From: Proteus columbae
GTDB lineage: Bacteria > Pseudomonadota > Gammaproteobacteria > Enterobacterales > Enterobacteriaceae
Direction of reading: 5' to 3'
Assembly (NCBI RefSeq): GCF_009914335.1
Contig: NZ_CP043925.1
Span: 3,906,001-3,970,000, forward strand
Length of the DNA: 64,000 nt
The notes under the pieces are model-generated. The model made no database searches. It saw only the letters and a program-made list of their open reading frames with translations, and had not been told where the DNA came from. Shown piece by piece: positions 28,039 through 37,361 of this stretch (the stretch's first letter is position 1; every line of letters begins with the position of its first letter). A program made the position numbers and the translations under genes.

Positions 28039-30459
28039 ATGAGCAATCAGTCCGATCACGATAGTGATACAAAGAGCATTCTCAACGATGTTAGCCGCCG
28101 TCACTTTATTCAAGCGAGCTCAGCATTAGTCACCCTTCCTTTTCTCGCATCAAACTCTTTTGCTGCGACAACAGATAACGCTATCCCAGTAAAATCAATA
28201 ACAACCGAAGATGGAGAGCGTGTTGTTTCAACCTGTAGTAGCTTTGACTGTGGAGGTAAATGTGACATTCGTGCTCATGTAAAAGATGGTAAAGTCACCC
28301 GTATTAGCACACGCCCAGATGCTGATTTAGATGAAGAGATGCCCATTATGCGCGCCTGTGTGCGAGGTCGTGGTTATCGTAAATTTGTCTATCACCCAGA
28401 CCGTTTAAAATACCCAATGAAACGCGTTGGAAAACGTGGCGAAGGCAAATTTGAGCGCATCAGTTGGGAAGAAGCCACCACGCTTATCGCACAAAATATG
28501 CAACGCATTAACCAGCAATATGGTCCAGCGTCTCGCTTTGTGAGTTTAAGTACAGGCGTTACTGGCGGTATTTTCTCAGGTGCGAATATGTTACGTCGCC
28601 TGTTTAATATCACTGGCGGTTTTCTGGAAAACTATCACTCTGTCAGTAACGGTAATACCCTTGCGGTCACGCCTTATACATACGGTACCGCAGCCAGTGG
28701 CAGTACATTAGATACGTTAGAAAATACCCCTCTCGTGATTTTATGGGGTCATAATCCTAACGAAACTATTTTTGGTCATTCAAACCATTTTTTCCAAAAA
28801 ATGAAGAAAAACGGCACTAAATTTATTGTCGTTGACCCTCGTTATTCTGATACCGCCTCTTCTTTAGCTGATCAGTGGATCCCTTTATTACCCACGACAG
28901 ATAACGCGATGATGGATGCGATGATGTATGTCATCGTCAGCGAAAACCTGCATGACCAAGCCTTTATTGATAAATACACAATCGGCTTTGATGAGCACCA
29001 AATGCCAGAAGGTGTGGGTGAAAATGAGTCTTTAGTTGCCTATTTAATGGGTAAAAAAGATGGCATTAAGAAAACCCCTGAATGGGCTGAAACCATCACT
29101 AAAGTACCTGCCGATACTATTAAACAATTAGCTCGTGAATACGCATCGACAAAACCGGCTGCATTAATGCAAGGCTGGGGTCCTCAACGTCATATTTGTG
29201 GTGAACGGACGGCGCGTGGCGCTACTTTACTCGCTACTATCACGGGGAATGTGGGAGTGCGAGGTGGTTGGGCTGCGGGTTATGGCATGGCATTAAATTC
29301 TGAACTGCGTAAAACCATCGCAGGACCAAGCCTATTAACCAACCCAGTAAAAGCGAAAATCAATATCACCAACTGGGTGCAAGCGTGTGAAGATAAAAGT
29401 TTAGTCACACCACAAAATGGGTTACTGAATGCAGAGAAACTTGATACTGAAATCAAGATGATTTTCTCAATGGCCGGTAACTACATGACAAATCAAAATA
29501 CCGATATTCTTCATGCTGCGAAAGTACTTGAAGATGAATCGAAAGTCGAGTTTATCGTCTGTAGTGATCTCTATCTTACGCCAAGTGCAAAATACGCCGA
29601 TATTTTACTACCAGAAACCAGCTTCCTAGAACGTTGGAACATCGGTGGTACATGGAGTTATGGCGACTACATTATTCTTTCTGAAAAAGTGATTGAACCT
29701 GAGTTTGAGCGTCGTACTGACTACGATTGGTTACGTGAAGTTGCCGATAAATTGGGCGTGGGCGAACAATTTAGCGAAGGTAAAGAGACCGATCGCGATT
29801 GGATTGAATATTTAGTCAATGATGCAAGTGCTAAACGTCCTGAAGACGGTATTCCAACCTTTAAAGAGCTATTGGTTAAACGTCGTCATCTATTAAAACA
29901 TCGTCCTCATACTCAAAATGTGGCGTTTGAGAAAAATATCCAAGATATCGAGAATAATCCATTCCCAACGCCATCAGGCAAAATTGAGATTTTCTCTAAG
30001 CGTTTATATGACATGAATAATGTCGATATTCCTGCACTCTCTCATTATGTACCCGCAATTGAAGGTCCCGAAGATACGCTAACGGATAAATTCCCTCTGC
30101 AACTTATCACATGGAAAGGGCGTAACCGCGCAAACTCAACGCAATTTGCCAATCCTTGGTTGCAAGAAGTCCAACGCCAAGAACTGTGGATTAATCCGTT
30201 AGATGCCCAAGATAGAAACATCAAAGAGGGCGAGAAAGTCAAAGTGTATAACGATCGTGGGGTAACGATGATTCCCGTCAAGTTAACACAACGAATTATG
30301 CCTGGTGTTGTCGCCTTGCAAGCAGGTGCTTGGTGGCAACCTGATGCAAAAGGCATAGATCAAGGTGGATGTGCCAACGTATTAACATCATCTCGTAGCA
30401 CCGCAATGGCACACGGCAATGCTCACCAAACATTATTGGTCGAGGTAGCAAAAGCATGA
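28039..30459 (+). CDS. dmsA: DMSO reductase-type molybdoenzyme, catalytic subunit (DmsA/YnfE type)
   Basis: The start at 28039 (after AAGGTAGAGTTCATT) gives 806 residues. A Tat signal is present: the twin arginine at residues 20-21 (VSRRHFIQASSALVTLPF). The [4Fe-4S] ligands Cys66, Cys71, Cys75 and Cys107 follow the DmsA spacing (CSSFDCGGKC ... MRAC). The KYPMKRVGKRGEGKFERISWEEA stretch is nearly identical to the family. The molybdenum ligand is probably the Ser in HSVSNGNT. It reduces S- or N-oxides in anaerobic respiration, outside the inner membrane. ATGA overlap with dmsB shows coupling. True DMSO reductase versus the YnfE-type selenate/other reductase cannot be separated here. Confidence 0.9.
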   Translation: MSNQSDHDSDTKSILNDVSRRHFIQASSALVTLPFLASNSFAATTDNAIPVKSITTEDGERVVSTCSSFDCGGKCDIRAHVKDGKVTRISTRPDADLDEEMPIMRACVRGRGYRKFVYHPDRLKYPMKRVGKRGEGKFERISWEEATTLIAQNMQRINQQYGPASRFVSLSTGVTGGIFSGANMLRRLFNITGGFLENYHSVSNGNTLAVTPYTYGTAASGSTLDTLENTPLVILWGHNPNETIFGHSNHFFQKMKKNGTKFIVVDPRYSDTASSLADQWIPLLPTTDNAMMDAMMYVIVSENLHDQAFIDKYTIGFDEHQMPEGVGENESLVAYLMGKKDGIKKTPEWAETITKVPADTIKQLAREYASTKPAALMQGWGPQRHICGERTARGATLLATITGNVGVRGGWAAGYGMALNSELRKTIAGPSLLTNPVKAKINITNWVQACEDKSLVTPQNGLLNAEKLDTEIKMIFSMAGNYMTNQNTDILHAAKVLEDESKVEFIVCSDLYLTPSAKYADILLPETSFLERWNIGGTWSYGDYIILSEKVIEPEFERRTDYDWLREVADKLGVGEQFSEGKETDRDWIEYLVNDASAKRPEDGIPTFKELLVKRRHLLKHRPHTQNVAFEKNIQDIENNPFPTPSGKIEIFSKRLYDMNNVDIPALSHYVPAIEGPEDTLTDKFPLQLITWKGRNRANSTQFANPWLQEVQRQELWINPLDAQDRNIKEGEKVKVYNDRGVTMIPVKLTQRIMPGVVALQAGAWWQPDAKGIDQGGCANVLTSSRSTAMAHGNAHQTLLVEVAKA

Positions 30460-31097
30460 GTAAATTTATCGTTTATCCCGCAGTGAGTAGTAAACAGTTA
30501 GGATTTTATATCGACAGCGCTCGCTGTTCAGGTTGTAAAGCGTGTCAGGTTGCGTGCAAAGATAAAAATAACCTCGATGTCGGACGCAAATTTCGTCGTG
30601 TCTATGAAATTACGGGTGGCGGGTATACCCGAAATCCTAAAGGCGCACTGATTAATAATGTCTTTGCTTACACCTTATCTATCTCTTGTAACCATTGTGA
30701 CGATCCTATTTGTGTTAAAAATTGCCCAACCACAGCAATGCATAAGCGTGAAGGTGATGGCATTGTGATGGTAGATACAGACAAATGTGTCGGTTGTGGT
30801 GCTTGTGCGTGGTCTTGCCCTTATGGCGCACCACAAATGAACCCAGAAACCAAACAGATGTCAAAATGCGATTTTTGCATCGATTTACAGCAAAAAGGTG
30901 AACAACCAGTTTGTGTCGCTACTTGTCCGTTAGGTGCAATCCAATTTGGCCCTATTGATGAACTACGTGAACGCTATGGCGATTTAGATTATGTCACGGG
31001 TTTACCTTCCCCTGAAATAACGCATCCAAACCTTGTTATTAACCCACATCAGGGTGCCAATAATGACGGAATTAATAATAAGGGAGAAAGAAAATGA
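30456..31097 (+). CDS. dmsB: DMSO reductase-type iron-sulfur subunit DmsB
   Basis: The 213-residue ferredoxin-like subunit carries four 4Fe-4S cysteine groups: [44 protein letters not shown] and CDFCIDLQQKGEQPVCVATCP. They relay electrons from the membrane anchor to DmsA. It has no signal peptide; it is carried through the Tat system on DmsA. The ATG overlaps the dmsA stop (ATGA), and the TGA overlaps the dmsC start. The length is slightly above E. coli DmsB (205) because of a C-terminal tail rich in Asn and Gly. Confidence 0.92.
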   Translation: MSKFIVYPAVSSKQLGFYIDSARCSGCKACQVACKDKNNLDVGRKFRRVYEITGGGYTRNPKGALINNVFAYTLSISCNHCDDPICVKNCPTTAMHKREGDGIVMVDTDKCVGCGACAWSCPYGAPQMNPETKQMSKCDFCIDLQQKGEQPVCVATCPLGAIQFGPIDELRERYGDLDYVTGLPSPEITHPNLVINPHQGANNDGINNKGERK

Positions 31098-31993
31098 ATG
31101 AATGGTCATTATTAATCTTCACATTTATGATGAATGCGGCCATTGGTCTTGCGCTAATAACAGGGCTTTTTACTCGCCGCCTTTCTCATTATCTCAATGC
31201 AGAAAGCTACTATCGCTTTATGCTATTGGCCTTATTTGTTATTTGTGGACTAGCAGGTTTAGGCTCTATTGCCTCAATCACTCACTTAGGTGTGCTATTA
31301 AATGCCCCAAATGCGATTAGAAATGTTTTTTCCGCTTGGCTAAGTCGTGAAGTTGCTATCACAGCTATTTTTGTCGGTTGTCTAGGCTTAACCTTTTTAT
31401 GGCTCTGGCGCACTCGCAAACTCTCAATGCTGTTATTAAGTACCAGTATTCTGATTGGGTTATTTGATATTTATTGCATGGCATCAATTTATCGCCACAC
31501 CTCCATTTTGACATGGATGGATAACAATACGTATGTGATGTTCTTCGGGGCAATGTTAACGCTAGGTGCTGCAATTTTCTTTTTATTGTTCAAAATAGTG
31601 CAACGTGTCGGAAATAAGCTAGGTATTGAAATACCACAAACCTCTTTCCCAATGCGTTGGAAATGGCAACTATGGGGAATAATGGCAGTTAGCTTAATGG
31701 GTCGATTATTGTATCAACCTTTTTATGAGCAATATTTAACTAGCACTCTATATAGCCAAAAATCGGTGACATTCCCGTTATCACCTATTCAAGTCTATTA
31801 CTCCATTGGTTCGTTACGGACTACATGCTGGATCTTAGCAACCTTTGCAGTATTGGCTTGTGGTTATAGTTTAGTGAAATTCCTAACCCCTAAAAATCAA
31901 GAGAAATCCACTGAGTCTATTTTTGCACTTGGCTGTGTTATCGCAATTATCGCTGACTTTATGTTGCGCTATGTTTTCTACTCAATTCACTAA
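31094..31993 (+). CDS. dmsC: DMSO reductase-type membrane anchor DmsC
   Basis: The 299-residue protein has eight hydrophobic helices, starting MNEWSLLIFTFMMNAAIGLALITGLF. DmsC anchors the DmsAB dimer and oxidises menaquinol; it has no haem. The helix pattern and length (E. coli 287) agree, though sequence conservation in this family is low. Its start overlaps dmsB by four bases. The 79 bases to the dmsD gene hold a strong hairpin. Confidence 0.87.
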   Translation: MNEWSLLIFTFMMNAAIGLALITGLFTRRLSHYLNAESYYRFMLLALFVICGLAGLGSIASITHLGVLLNAPNAIRNVFSAWLSREVAITAIFVGCLGLTFLWLWRTRKLSMLLLSTSILIGLFDIYCMASIYRHTSILTWMDNNTYVMFFGAMLTLGAAIFFLLFKIVQRVGNKLGIEIPQTSFPMRWKWQLWGIMAVSLMGRLLYQPFYEQYLTSTLYSQKSVTFPLSPIQVYYSIGSLRTTCWILATFAVLACGYSLVKFLTPKNQEKSTESIFALGCVIAIIADFMLRYVFYSIH

Positions 31994-32026
31994 TTGCCAT
32001 TGAGTATGTCGTTTAAATAATAAAAA

Positions 32027-32055
32027 AAACAAACCTCATTAATCGGGGTTTGTTT
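32027..32055 (+). terminator. Hairpin between dmsC and the chaperone gene
   Basis: AAACAAACC (32027-32035) pairs exactly with GGTTTGTTT (32047-32055). There is only a short U run inside the stem, so it probably attenuates rather than ends transcription. It would lower chaperone expression relative to the enzyme. Confidence 0.5.
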
Positions 32056-32072
32056 AAGGAAATATCAAAATT

Positions 32073-32642
32073 ATGAGCAGACTCTCTTATTATGCGGCTG
32101 CATTTAATTTATTGGGAATTTGTTATTTGTTCCCACCTGATGATGACACCAATAAAACTGCACTCAACTTTTTTAAAACTGGGGATTTTGTAGCACAGTG
32201 GCCTTGTAAAATTGAAAACCGCCTGTGTGAACGTTTAATTGATTCTGTGTCTATCGATACAGAGCAATTAAAAAACCAATGGCAAAATCTTTTTGTTGGC
32301 CCTAATGCGTTGCCTGCACCCCCTTGGGGTTCGGTCTATTTAGATCCTGAAGGCTTATTACAAGGGGATTCTACCCTTGCGCTGAGTGAATTTTTAAAAC
32401 GGGAACGCTTAAAAGTAAACACGCCTTTTCCAGAGCCTGTTGATCATATCGGTTTGATGTTATTTCAAGCGGCAGTATTGGCATCAGAAAAAAGAGAAGA
32501 CGCGGTTAATGAATTATTTTCCCTTCATTTAACGACATGGCTACCTCACTATTTAAATAAATTAAAAATGAGTGGGTATAGCCAATTTTATAGCACATTA
32601 ACAGAACTGGTAACCATCACGGTGAACGCATTCAGAAAATAG
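32073..32642 (+). CDS. dmsD: TorD/DmsD-family chaperone for the DMSO reductase
   Basis: This 189-residue all-helical protein has the family features: an N-terminal aromatic helix (SYYAAAFNLLGICYLFPPDD), the central NLFVGPNALPAPPWGSVYLDPEG motif (E/G-P-N-x-L-P-A-P-P-W-G-S-V-Y) and the C-terminal HLTTWLPHYL region. These chaperones bind the Tat signal of DmsA and hold it until the cofactor is inserted. It lies just downstream of dmsABC, with AAGGAAATATCAAAATT before the start, and ends before a terminator. Confidence 0.87.
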   Translation: MSRLSYYAAAFNLLGICYLFPPDDDTNKTALNFFKTGDFVAQWPCKIENRLCERLIDSVSIDTEQLKNQWQNLFVGPNALPAPPWGSVYLDPEGLLQGDSTLALSEFLKRERLKVNTPFPEPVDHIGLMLFQAAVLASEKREDAVNELFSLHLTTWLPHYLNKLKMSGYSQFYSTLTELVTITVNAFRK

Positions 32643-32680
32643 AAATTTATTAACAATTTATCATCCTAACATAATTATTT

Positions 32681-32716
32681 AAGGTAATTTGGACCACGCA
32701 CCCAAATTACCTTTTT
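32681..32716 (+). terminator. Terminator of the dms operon
   Basis: AAGGTAATTTGG (32681-32692) pairs with CCAAATTACCTT (32702-32713), followed by TTTT. On the minus strand it also serves norR. Confidence 0.93.
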
Positions 32717-32740
32717 TCATTTAGAACATCCCTTTTAAAA

Positions 32741-34258
32741 TTATGATAATTTTAATCCCAAGCGTTTTGTTAAACGACGTAGGTTAGCTGGATCAAGTGA
32801 TAATTCTCGCGCGGTTGCCGCCCAATTTTGGTTATTACGTAGCAATGCTTGTTTGATTAAGTCTCGCTGAAATTCGTCCGTTGCTTCTTTTAGATTTTTT
32901 TCTTCTGAAGGTAACGTTTGAGAACCAGAGTGAACTGGATTTTCAGCCCCTAAAGCAAAATGGCTCACTTGTAAAATAAGGCTATCAGTTTTATTTCCCG
33001 CTCTGGCTAAAACAATCGCTCGATGAATGGTGTGTTCTAATTCTCGCACATTACCTGGCCAAGAATAGTGTAATAAATAAAGGCGTAATTCTGGGCTAAT
33101 AATCACTTGAGTAAGATTAAAACGTTGACGATATTGTTCACAAAAATAACCTACTAATAGCAGAATATCTTCGTCTCTTTCTCGTAATGGAGGCACATGC
33201 AGAGGGAAAATACTTAAACGATGAAATAAATCAGCACGGAAATTCCCCGCTAATACTTCTTCCCATAAATCACGATTTGTTGCTGCTAATACACGCACAT
33301 TAACGCGTAAATTACGATCATCACCAATACGTTGAATATCACCATATTGTAAGACACGCAGTAATTTGGCTTGCAGTGATAATGATAACTCCCCTATTTC
33401 ATCAAGAAATAACGTTCCGTTATCTGCCATTTCAAATTTACCACTACGATGACTAATTGCTCCTGTAAAAGCCCCTTTCACATGACCAAATAATTCACTT
33501 TCCGCCACGCTCTCAGGCAGTGCGGCGCAATTTAAATAGACTAACGGATTATCTGCACGATTAGACATTTCATGAATGGCTTTTACCACCAGCTCTTTAC
33601 CCGTTCCCGTTTCGCCACTCACTAAAATATTCATATCTGCGGGTGCAACAATTTCTATCTCTTTTTTCAGTTGCATCATTGAAGGCGATAAACCAATAAT
33701 TTCTGTTTTTACTGTGGGCTTAAACGTATTGGTTGGCGTAAATAACATATTTTGATTTTCAAGTTGCTCAATCAATAATGCATTATTTAATGCCCCTGCG
33801 GTTAATGCAGCAATTAAACGTAATTCTTCATCACTAAAGGTATCAAACTGATGAGGATCCATTCCATCAAGCGTTAACGTACCAATTAAGTCTTGTCCCG
33901 CAAATAACGGCAATCCCACACAAGCATGCACTTTTAAATGCTCTCTATCCGGAATAAGCCCATCATAAGGATCGGGTAAATCACTATCCGCAGGAAAACG
34001 AACAACATCCCCAGCACGCGCAATAGTTTCAAGGCGTGGATGCCCTTCAAGTAAAAAGCGCCGCCCTAATACATCAGGCACAAGACCATCTATCGCCAAT
34101 GGAATAAACTGATGAGGCTCATAACGAAGCAGAGCGGCCGCATCGCAATTTAGCACTTGCCGAAGCGTGGTCACAAGGCGTTGAAACCTATCTTGATGAC
34201 CCACATCTTTTTGTAATTCAATGGCAATTTTAGCCAGCACATCAACAGAAAAGCCCAT
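32741..34258 (-). CDS. norR: NO-sensing sigma-54 activator NorR
   Basis: This 505-residue protein matches E. coli NorR (504). It has an N-terminal GAF domain with a mononuclear iron site; all five residues proposed in E. coli are present at the same numbers (Arg75, Arg81, Asp99, Cys113, Asp131). The AAA+ domain has Walker A GETGTGKE at 215-222 and the sigma-54-contacting GAFTGA at 262-267. The C-terminal Fis-type HTH is [25 protein letters not shown]. It senses NO and activates the divergent norVW through three enhancer sites at 34273-34327. Confidence 0.97.
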   Translation of the reverse strand: MGFSVDVLAKIAIELQKDVGHQDRFQRLVTTLRQVLNCDAAALLRYEPHQFIPLAIDGLVPDVLGRRFLLEGHPRLETIARAGDVVRFPADSDLPDPYDGLIPDREHLKVHACVGLPLFAGQDLIGTLTLDGMDPHQFDTFSDEELRLIAALTAGALNNALLIEQLENQNMLFTPTNTFKPTVKTEIIGLSPSMMQLKKEIEIVAPADMNILVSGETGTGKELVVKAIHEMSNRADNPLVYLNCAALPESVAESELFGHVKGAFTGAISHRSGKFEMADNGTLFLDEIGELSLSLQAKLLRVLQYGDIQRIGDDRNLRVNVRVLAATNRDLWEEVLAGNFRADLFHRLSIFPLHVPPLRERDEDILLLVGYFCEQYRQRFNLTQVIISPELRLYLLHYSWPGNVRELEHTIHRAIVLARAGNKTDSLILQVSHFALGAENPVHSGSQTLPSEEKNLKEATDEFQRDLIKQALLRNNQNWAATARELSLDPANLRRLTKRLGLKLS

Positions 34259-34272
34259 AAAAACACCTCATA

Positions 34273-34327
34273 GTCATTATGACTGTTATTATGGTCATTT
34301 TGACATGATAAAGATAGTCATATTGAC
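34273..34327. promoter_or_regulatory. Three NorR enhancer sites
   Basis: GTCATTATGAC (34273-34283), GTCATTTTGAC (34294-34304) and GTCATATTGAC (34317-34327) share the NorR core GTCA-N3-TGAC, at spacings of 21 and 23 bp. Three sites is the E. coli number, needed to build a hexamer. They lie 55-110 bases before the sigma-54 promoter. Confidence 0.93.
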
Positions 34328-34381
34328 AATATATAAATAGCCAATAAAACAAAAGACGTTATAAAACAACAAATTAAAAAC

Positions 34382-34397
34382 TGGCACGCTTCTTGAT
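34382..34397 (+). promoter_or_regulatory. Sigma-54 promoter of norVW
   Basis: TGGCAC-GCTTC-TTGAT matches the -24/-12 consensus TGGCAC-N5-TTGCT, except for A in place of C at the -12 dinucleotide. It is 52 bases before the norV start. Confidence 0.85.
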
Positions 34398-34448
34398 TAT
34401 ATCAATACATATCCCTATGAAAAGATTAATGAGAAGGAACAATACAAA

Positions 34449-35897
34449 ATGGCTATTCATGTTAAAAATAATGTTAATTGGGTTGGACAACGTGACTGGG
34501 AAGTTCGTGATTTTCATGGCACTGAATACAAAACATTATTAGGCAGTAGCTACAACAGTTACCTAATACGTGAAGAAAAGAATGTGCTTATTGATACGGT
34601 CGATCATAAATTTAGCCGTGAATTTGTGCAAAATTTACGCACGCAAATTGATCTGGAAGAGATTGATTACATTATTATTAATCATGCAGAAGAAGATCAC
34701 GCAGGCGCACTCACTGAGCTGATGTCTTTTATACCTAATACCCCGATTTATTGCACAGCAAATGCGATTGATTCAATCAATGGTCATCACCATCACCCTG
34801 AGTGGAATTTTAATATCGTTAAAACAGGCGACAGCTTAAATATTGGTAATGGCAAACAACTGATTTTTGTTGAGACACCCATGCTTCATTGGCCTGACAG
34901 CATGATGACCTATTTAACGGGAGATGCGATTTTATTTAGTAATGATGCCTTTGGTCAGCACTATTGTGATGAACGGTTATTTAACGATGAAGTTGACCAA
35001 ACTGAATTATTTGAACAATGCCAACGCTATTATGCCAATATTCTGACGCCGTTTAGTCGCCTTGTAACACCCAAAATTAATGAAATTTTAGGCTTTAATT
35101 TACCTGTCGATATGATTGCAACCTCTCACGGTGTGGTATGGCGTGATAATCCAACACAAATCGTTGAATTATATCTAAAATGGGCAGCAGACTATCAAGA
35201 AGATCGCATCACTATTTTCTATGACACCATGTCAAACAATACACGAATGATGGCAGATGCGATTGCACAAGGTATTAACGAAATTGACCCTAACGTGTTT
35301 GTAAAAAGCTATAACGTCGCCAAAAGTGATAAAAATGACATCATCACTAGTGCTTTTCGTTCTAAGGGTGTGCTAGTCGGTTCATCGACAATGAACAATG
35401 TCATGATGCCAAAAATTGCCGCCATGCTGGAAGAGATGACTGGCTTACGTTTTCGTAATAAAAAAGCCGCTGCTTTTGGCAGTTATGGTTGGAATGGCGG
35501 TGCCGTAGATCGCATTCAAACCCGTTTAATGGATGCCGGATTTGAAACCGCATTAGCGCTAAAAACCAAATGGCGCCCAGATATGCAAGCACAAGAAATT
35601 TGTCGTGAATATGGTCGTGAAATTGCACGCCAATGGGCTTTAGCGCCACTTCCTGCAACCCAATCTTGTTGTACAGTCTCATCACAACCTGAAGTTGCCA
35701 CAAATATTGAAGCTGTCGATTTAGGTCCTTGTATGCAATGCAGTGTGTGTCAATGGATTTACGATCCTGCAATTGGTGAACCGATACAAAATGTTCAACC
35801 TAATACGCCGTGGAGTGAAGTACCTGATAATTTCTTATGCCCTGAATGTTCATTAGGAAAAGATGTCTTTGATGCACTTGCCAAGGAGGCAAAATGA
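34449..35897 (+). CDS. norV: Anaerobic nitric oxide reductase flavorubredoxin NorV
   Basis: The 482 residues comprise three domains: an N-terminal beta-lactamase-like di-iron domain ([10 protein letters not shown] with the iron His, then the [13 protein letters not shown] region), a flavodoxin domain binding FMN ([44 protein letters not shown]) and a C-terminal rubredoxin with two Cys pairs (CMQCSVC and CPEC). It reduces NO to N2O with electrons from NorW. The start follows GAGAAGGAACAATACAAA. Its stop overlaps norW (ATGA). Confidence 0.97.
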   Translation: MAIHVKNNVNWVGQRDWEVRDFHGTEYKTLLGSSYNSYLIREEKNVLIDTVDHKFSREFVQNLRTQIDLEEIDYIIINHAEEDHAGALTELMSFIPNTPIYCTANAIDSINGHHHHPEWNFNIVKTGDSLNIGNGKQLIFVETPMLHWPDSMMTYLTGDAILFSNDAFGQHYCDERLFNDEVDQTELFEQCQRYYANILTPFSRLVTPKINEILGFNLPVDMIATSHGVVWRDNPTQIVELYLKWAADYQEDRITIFYDTMSNNTRMMADAIAQGINEIDPNVFVKSYNVAKSDKNDIITSAFRSKGVLVGSSTMNNVMMPKIAAMLEEMTGLRFRNKKAAAFGSYGWNGGAVDRIQTRLMDAGFETALALKTKWRPDMQAQEICREYGREIARQWALAPLPATQSCCTVSSQPEVATNIEAVDLGPCMQCSVCQWIYDPAIGEPIQNVQPNTPWSEVPDNFLCPECSLGKDVFDALAKEAK

Positions 35898-37048
35898 GTA
35901 AAGACCTTCTCAGTAATGGGATTGTCATTATTGGCGCTGGCTTTGCTGCGCGCCAATTAGTGAAAAATATTCGCAAATTTAATGCAGATATTCCTATTAC
36001 CCTAATTGCATCAGACAGTATTGATGAATATAACAAACCCGATTTAAGCCATGTAATCAGTCAGGCACAAAGTGCCGATGATTTAACGAAACAAACAGCT
36101 CAAGACTTTGCACTACAATATCAATTAGCAATTCATCCTTATACGCAAATTACGGATATTAATACGGATGAAAAACGTATTCAGAGCATGCAAGGCGAAC
36201 AATGGTATTACGATAAATTAATATTAGCCACTGGTGCCAAAACCTATTGTCCGCCAATTTCAGGGCATGAGTTAATGTTGACGCTCAATAGCCAACAAGA
36301 GTACCGAGCTTATGAAACGCAAATTCATCACGCTAAACGTATATTAATTTTAGGTGCTGGGTTAATTGGTACTGAATTAGCGATGGATTTTAGTCGCGCA
36401 GGTAAAGAAGTGATCCTTGCTGATATTTCTGGCCAATTATTATCGTCGCTGATCCCAGCTGATCTCAGTGGTCGTTTACAATCAAGCCTAACAGAAATTG
36501 GTGTGCGTTTAATGCTCAAATCACCGTTACAGTCATTAACACAAACCGATAACGGAATTTTAGCGACATTTAATCAACATCATCAATTAACCGTTGATTG
36601 TGTTATTGCCGCGACTGGGCTTACACCAAATATAGAGCTTGCTCATCTTGCAGGTTTACATACTGACCGTGGGATTATTGTGAATGAATATCTGCAAAGT
36701 AGTGATAAAGATATTTATGCCTTAGGTGACTGTGCACAAATCAACGGTAGCTTATTGCCTTTTTTACAGCCAATACAATTGAGTGCAATGCATTTAGCAA
36801 AATCACTTGTAGGTGAAAATAATGCACCACTTAATCTACCGCCAATGATTATTCGGGTAAAAACACCTTTAATGCCACTGCACCTTGCCGGTGAAACCGC
36901 ACGTAAAGATTTAACGTGGAATATTAGTACAACACAATCGGGCATTATCGCTAAGGGCTTTGATGAAAATGATGAATTACGTGCCTTTGTGGTAACAGAA
37001 GAGCAGGTAAAAGAAGCGTTTGCTTTGCTAAGAACACTGTCCGCTTAA
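35894..37048 (+). CDS. norW: NADH:flavorubredoxin reductase NorW
   Basis: The 384-residue FAD/NAD-dependent reductase has the N-terminal FAD loop [18 protein letters not shown], the NADH loop [24 protein letters not shown] and the FAD-binding [12 protein letters not shown] near residue 275. It transfers electrons from NADH to the rubredoxin domain of NorV. Slightly longer than E. coli NorW (377). Translationally coupled to norV, with a terminator at 37106. Confidence 0.96.
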   Translation: MSKDLLSNGIVIIGAGFAARQLVKNIRKFNADIPITLIASDSIDEYNKPDLSHVISQAQSADDLTKQTAQDFALQYQLAIHPYTQITDINTDEKRIQSMQGEQWYYDKLILATGAKTYCPPISGHELMLTLNSQQEYRAYETQIHHAKRILILGAGLIGTELAMDFSRAGKEVILADISGQLLSSLIPADLSGRLQSSLTEIGVRLMLKSPLQSLTQTDNGILATFNQHHQLTVDCVIAATGLTPNIELAHLAGLHTDRGIIVNEYLQSSDKDIYALGDCAQINGSLLPFLQPIQLSAMHLAKSLVGENNAPLNLPPMIIRVKTPLMPLHLAGETARKDLTWNISTTQSGIIAKGFDENDELRAFVVTEEQVKEAFALLRTLSA

Positions 37049-37105
37049 TTTAAATAAATAGACTCTAAAAAGTATCTCTTCCCTAAGTTTGGCCTCTTAA
37101 ATGAC

Positions 37106-37131
37106 AAAAAGCACCTCAAGAGGTGCTTTTT
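37106..37131 (+). terminator. norVW terminator
   Basis: AAAAAGCACCT, loop CAAG, AGGTGCTTTTT; 58 bases after the norW stop. Confidence 0.93.
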
Positions 37132-37361
37132 GATCCTTACGATCTGACCATATATCAGGGTGCAGCGCAGGCGACGTTCGATAATTTATAGAGCAGGGCC
37201 GCTCATACCAGCTCTAGCGCAAATAATATACTGATAATAATGAGCATGATCAACAGTAACTAAATTATTATATATATCAATAACAAATCCCACAAAAACT
37301 CCCTAAAAGAAAACACCTTTTTAATCTCGTACCTTTGTTATCTCTATTAATAAAAACTGAT
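37132..37361. other. Non-coding stretch between the norVW terminator and the LacI-type gene
   Basis: Together with the terminator this 313-bp gap holds no supported ORF. The part at 37140-37210 (CAGGGTGCAGCGCAGGCGACG) is GC-richer than its surroundings and may be remnant sequence or a small RNA; I see no promoter or terminator pair to support the latter. Confidence 0.3.
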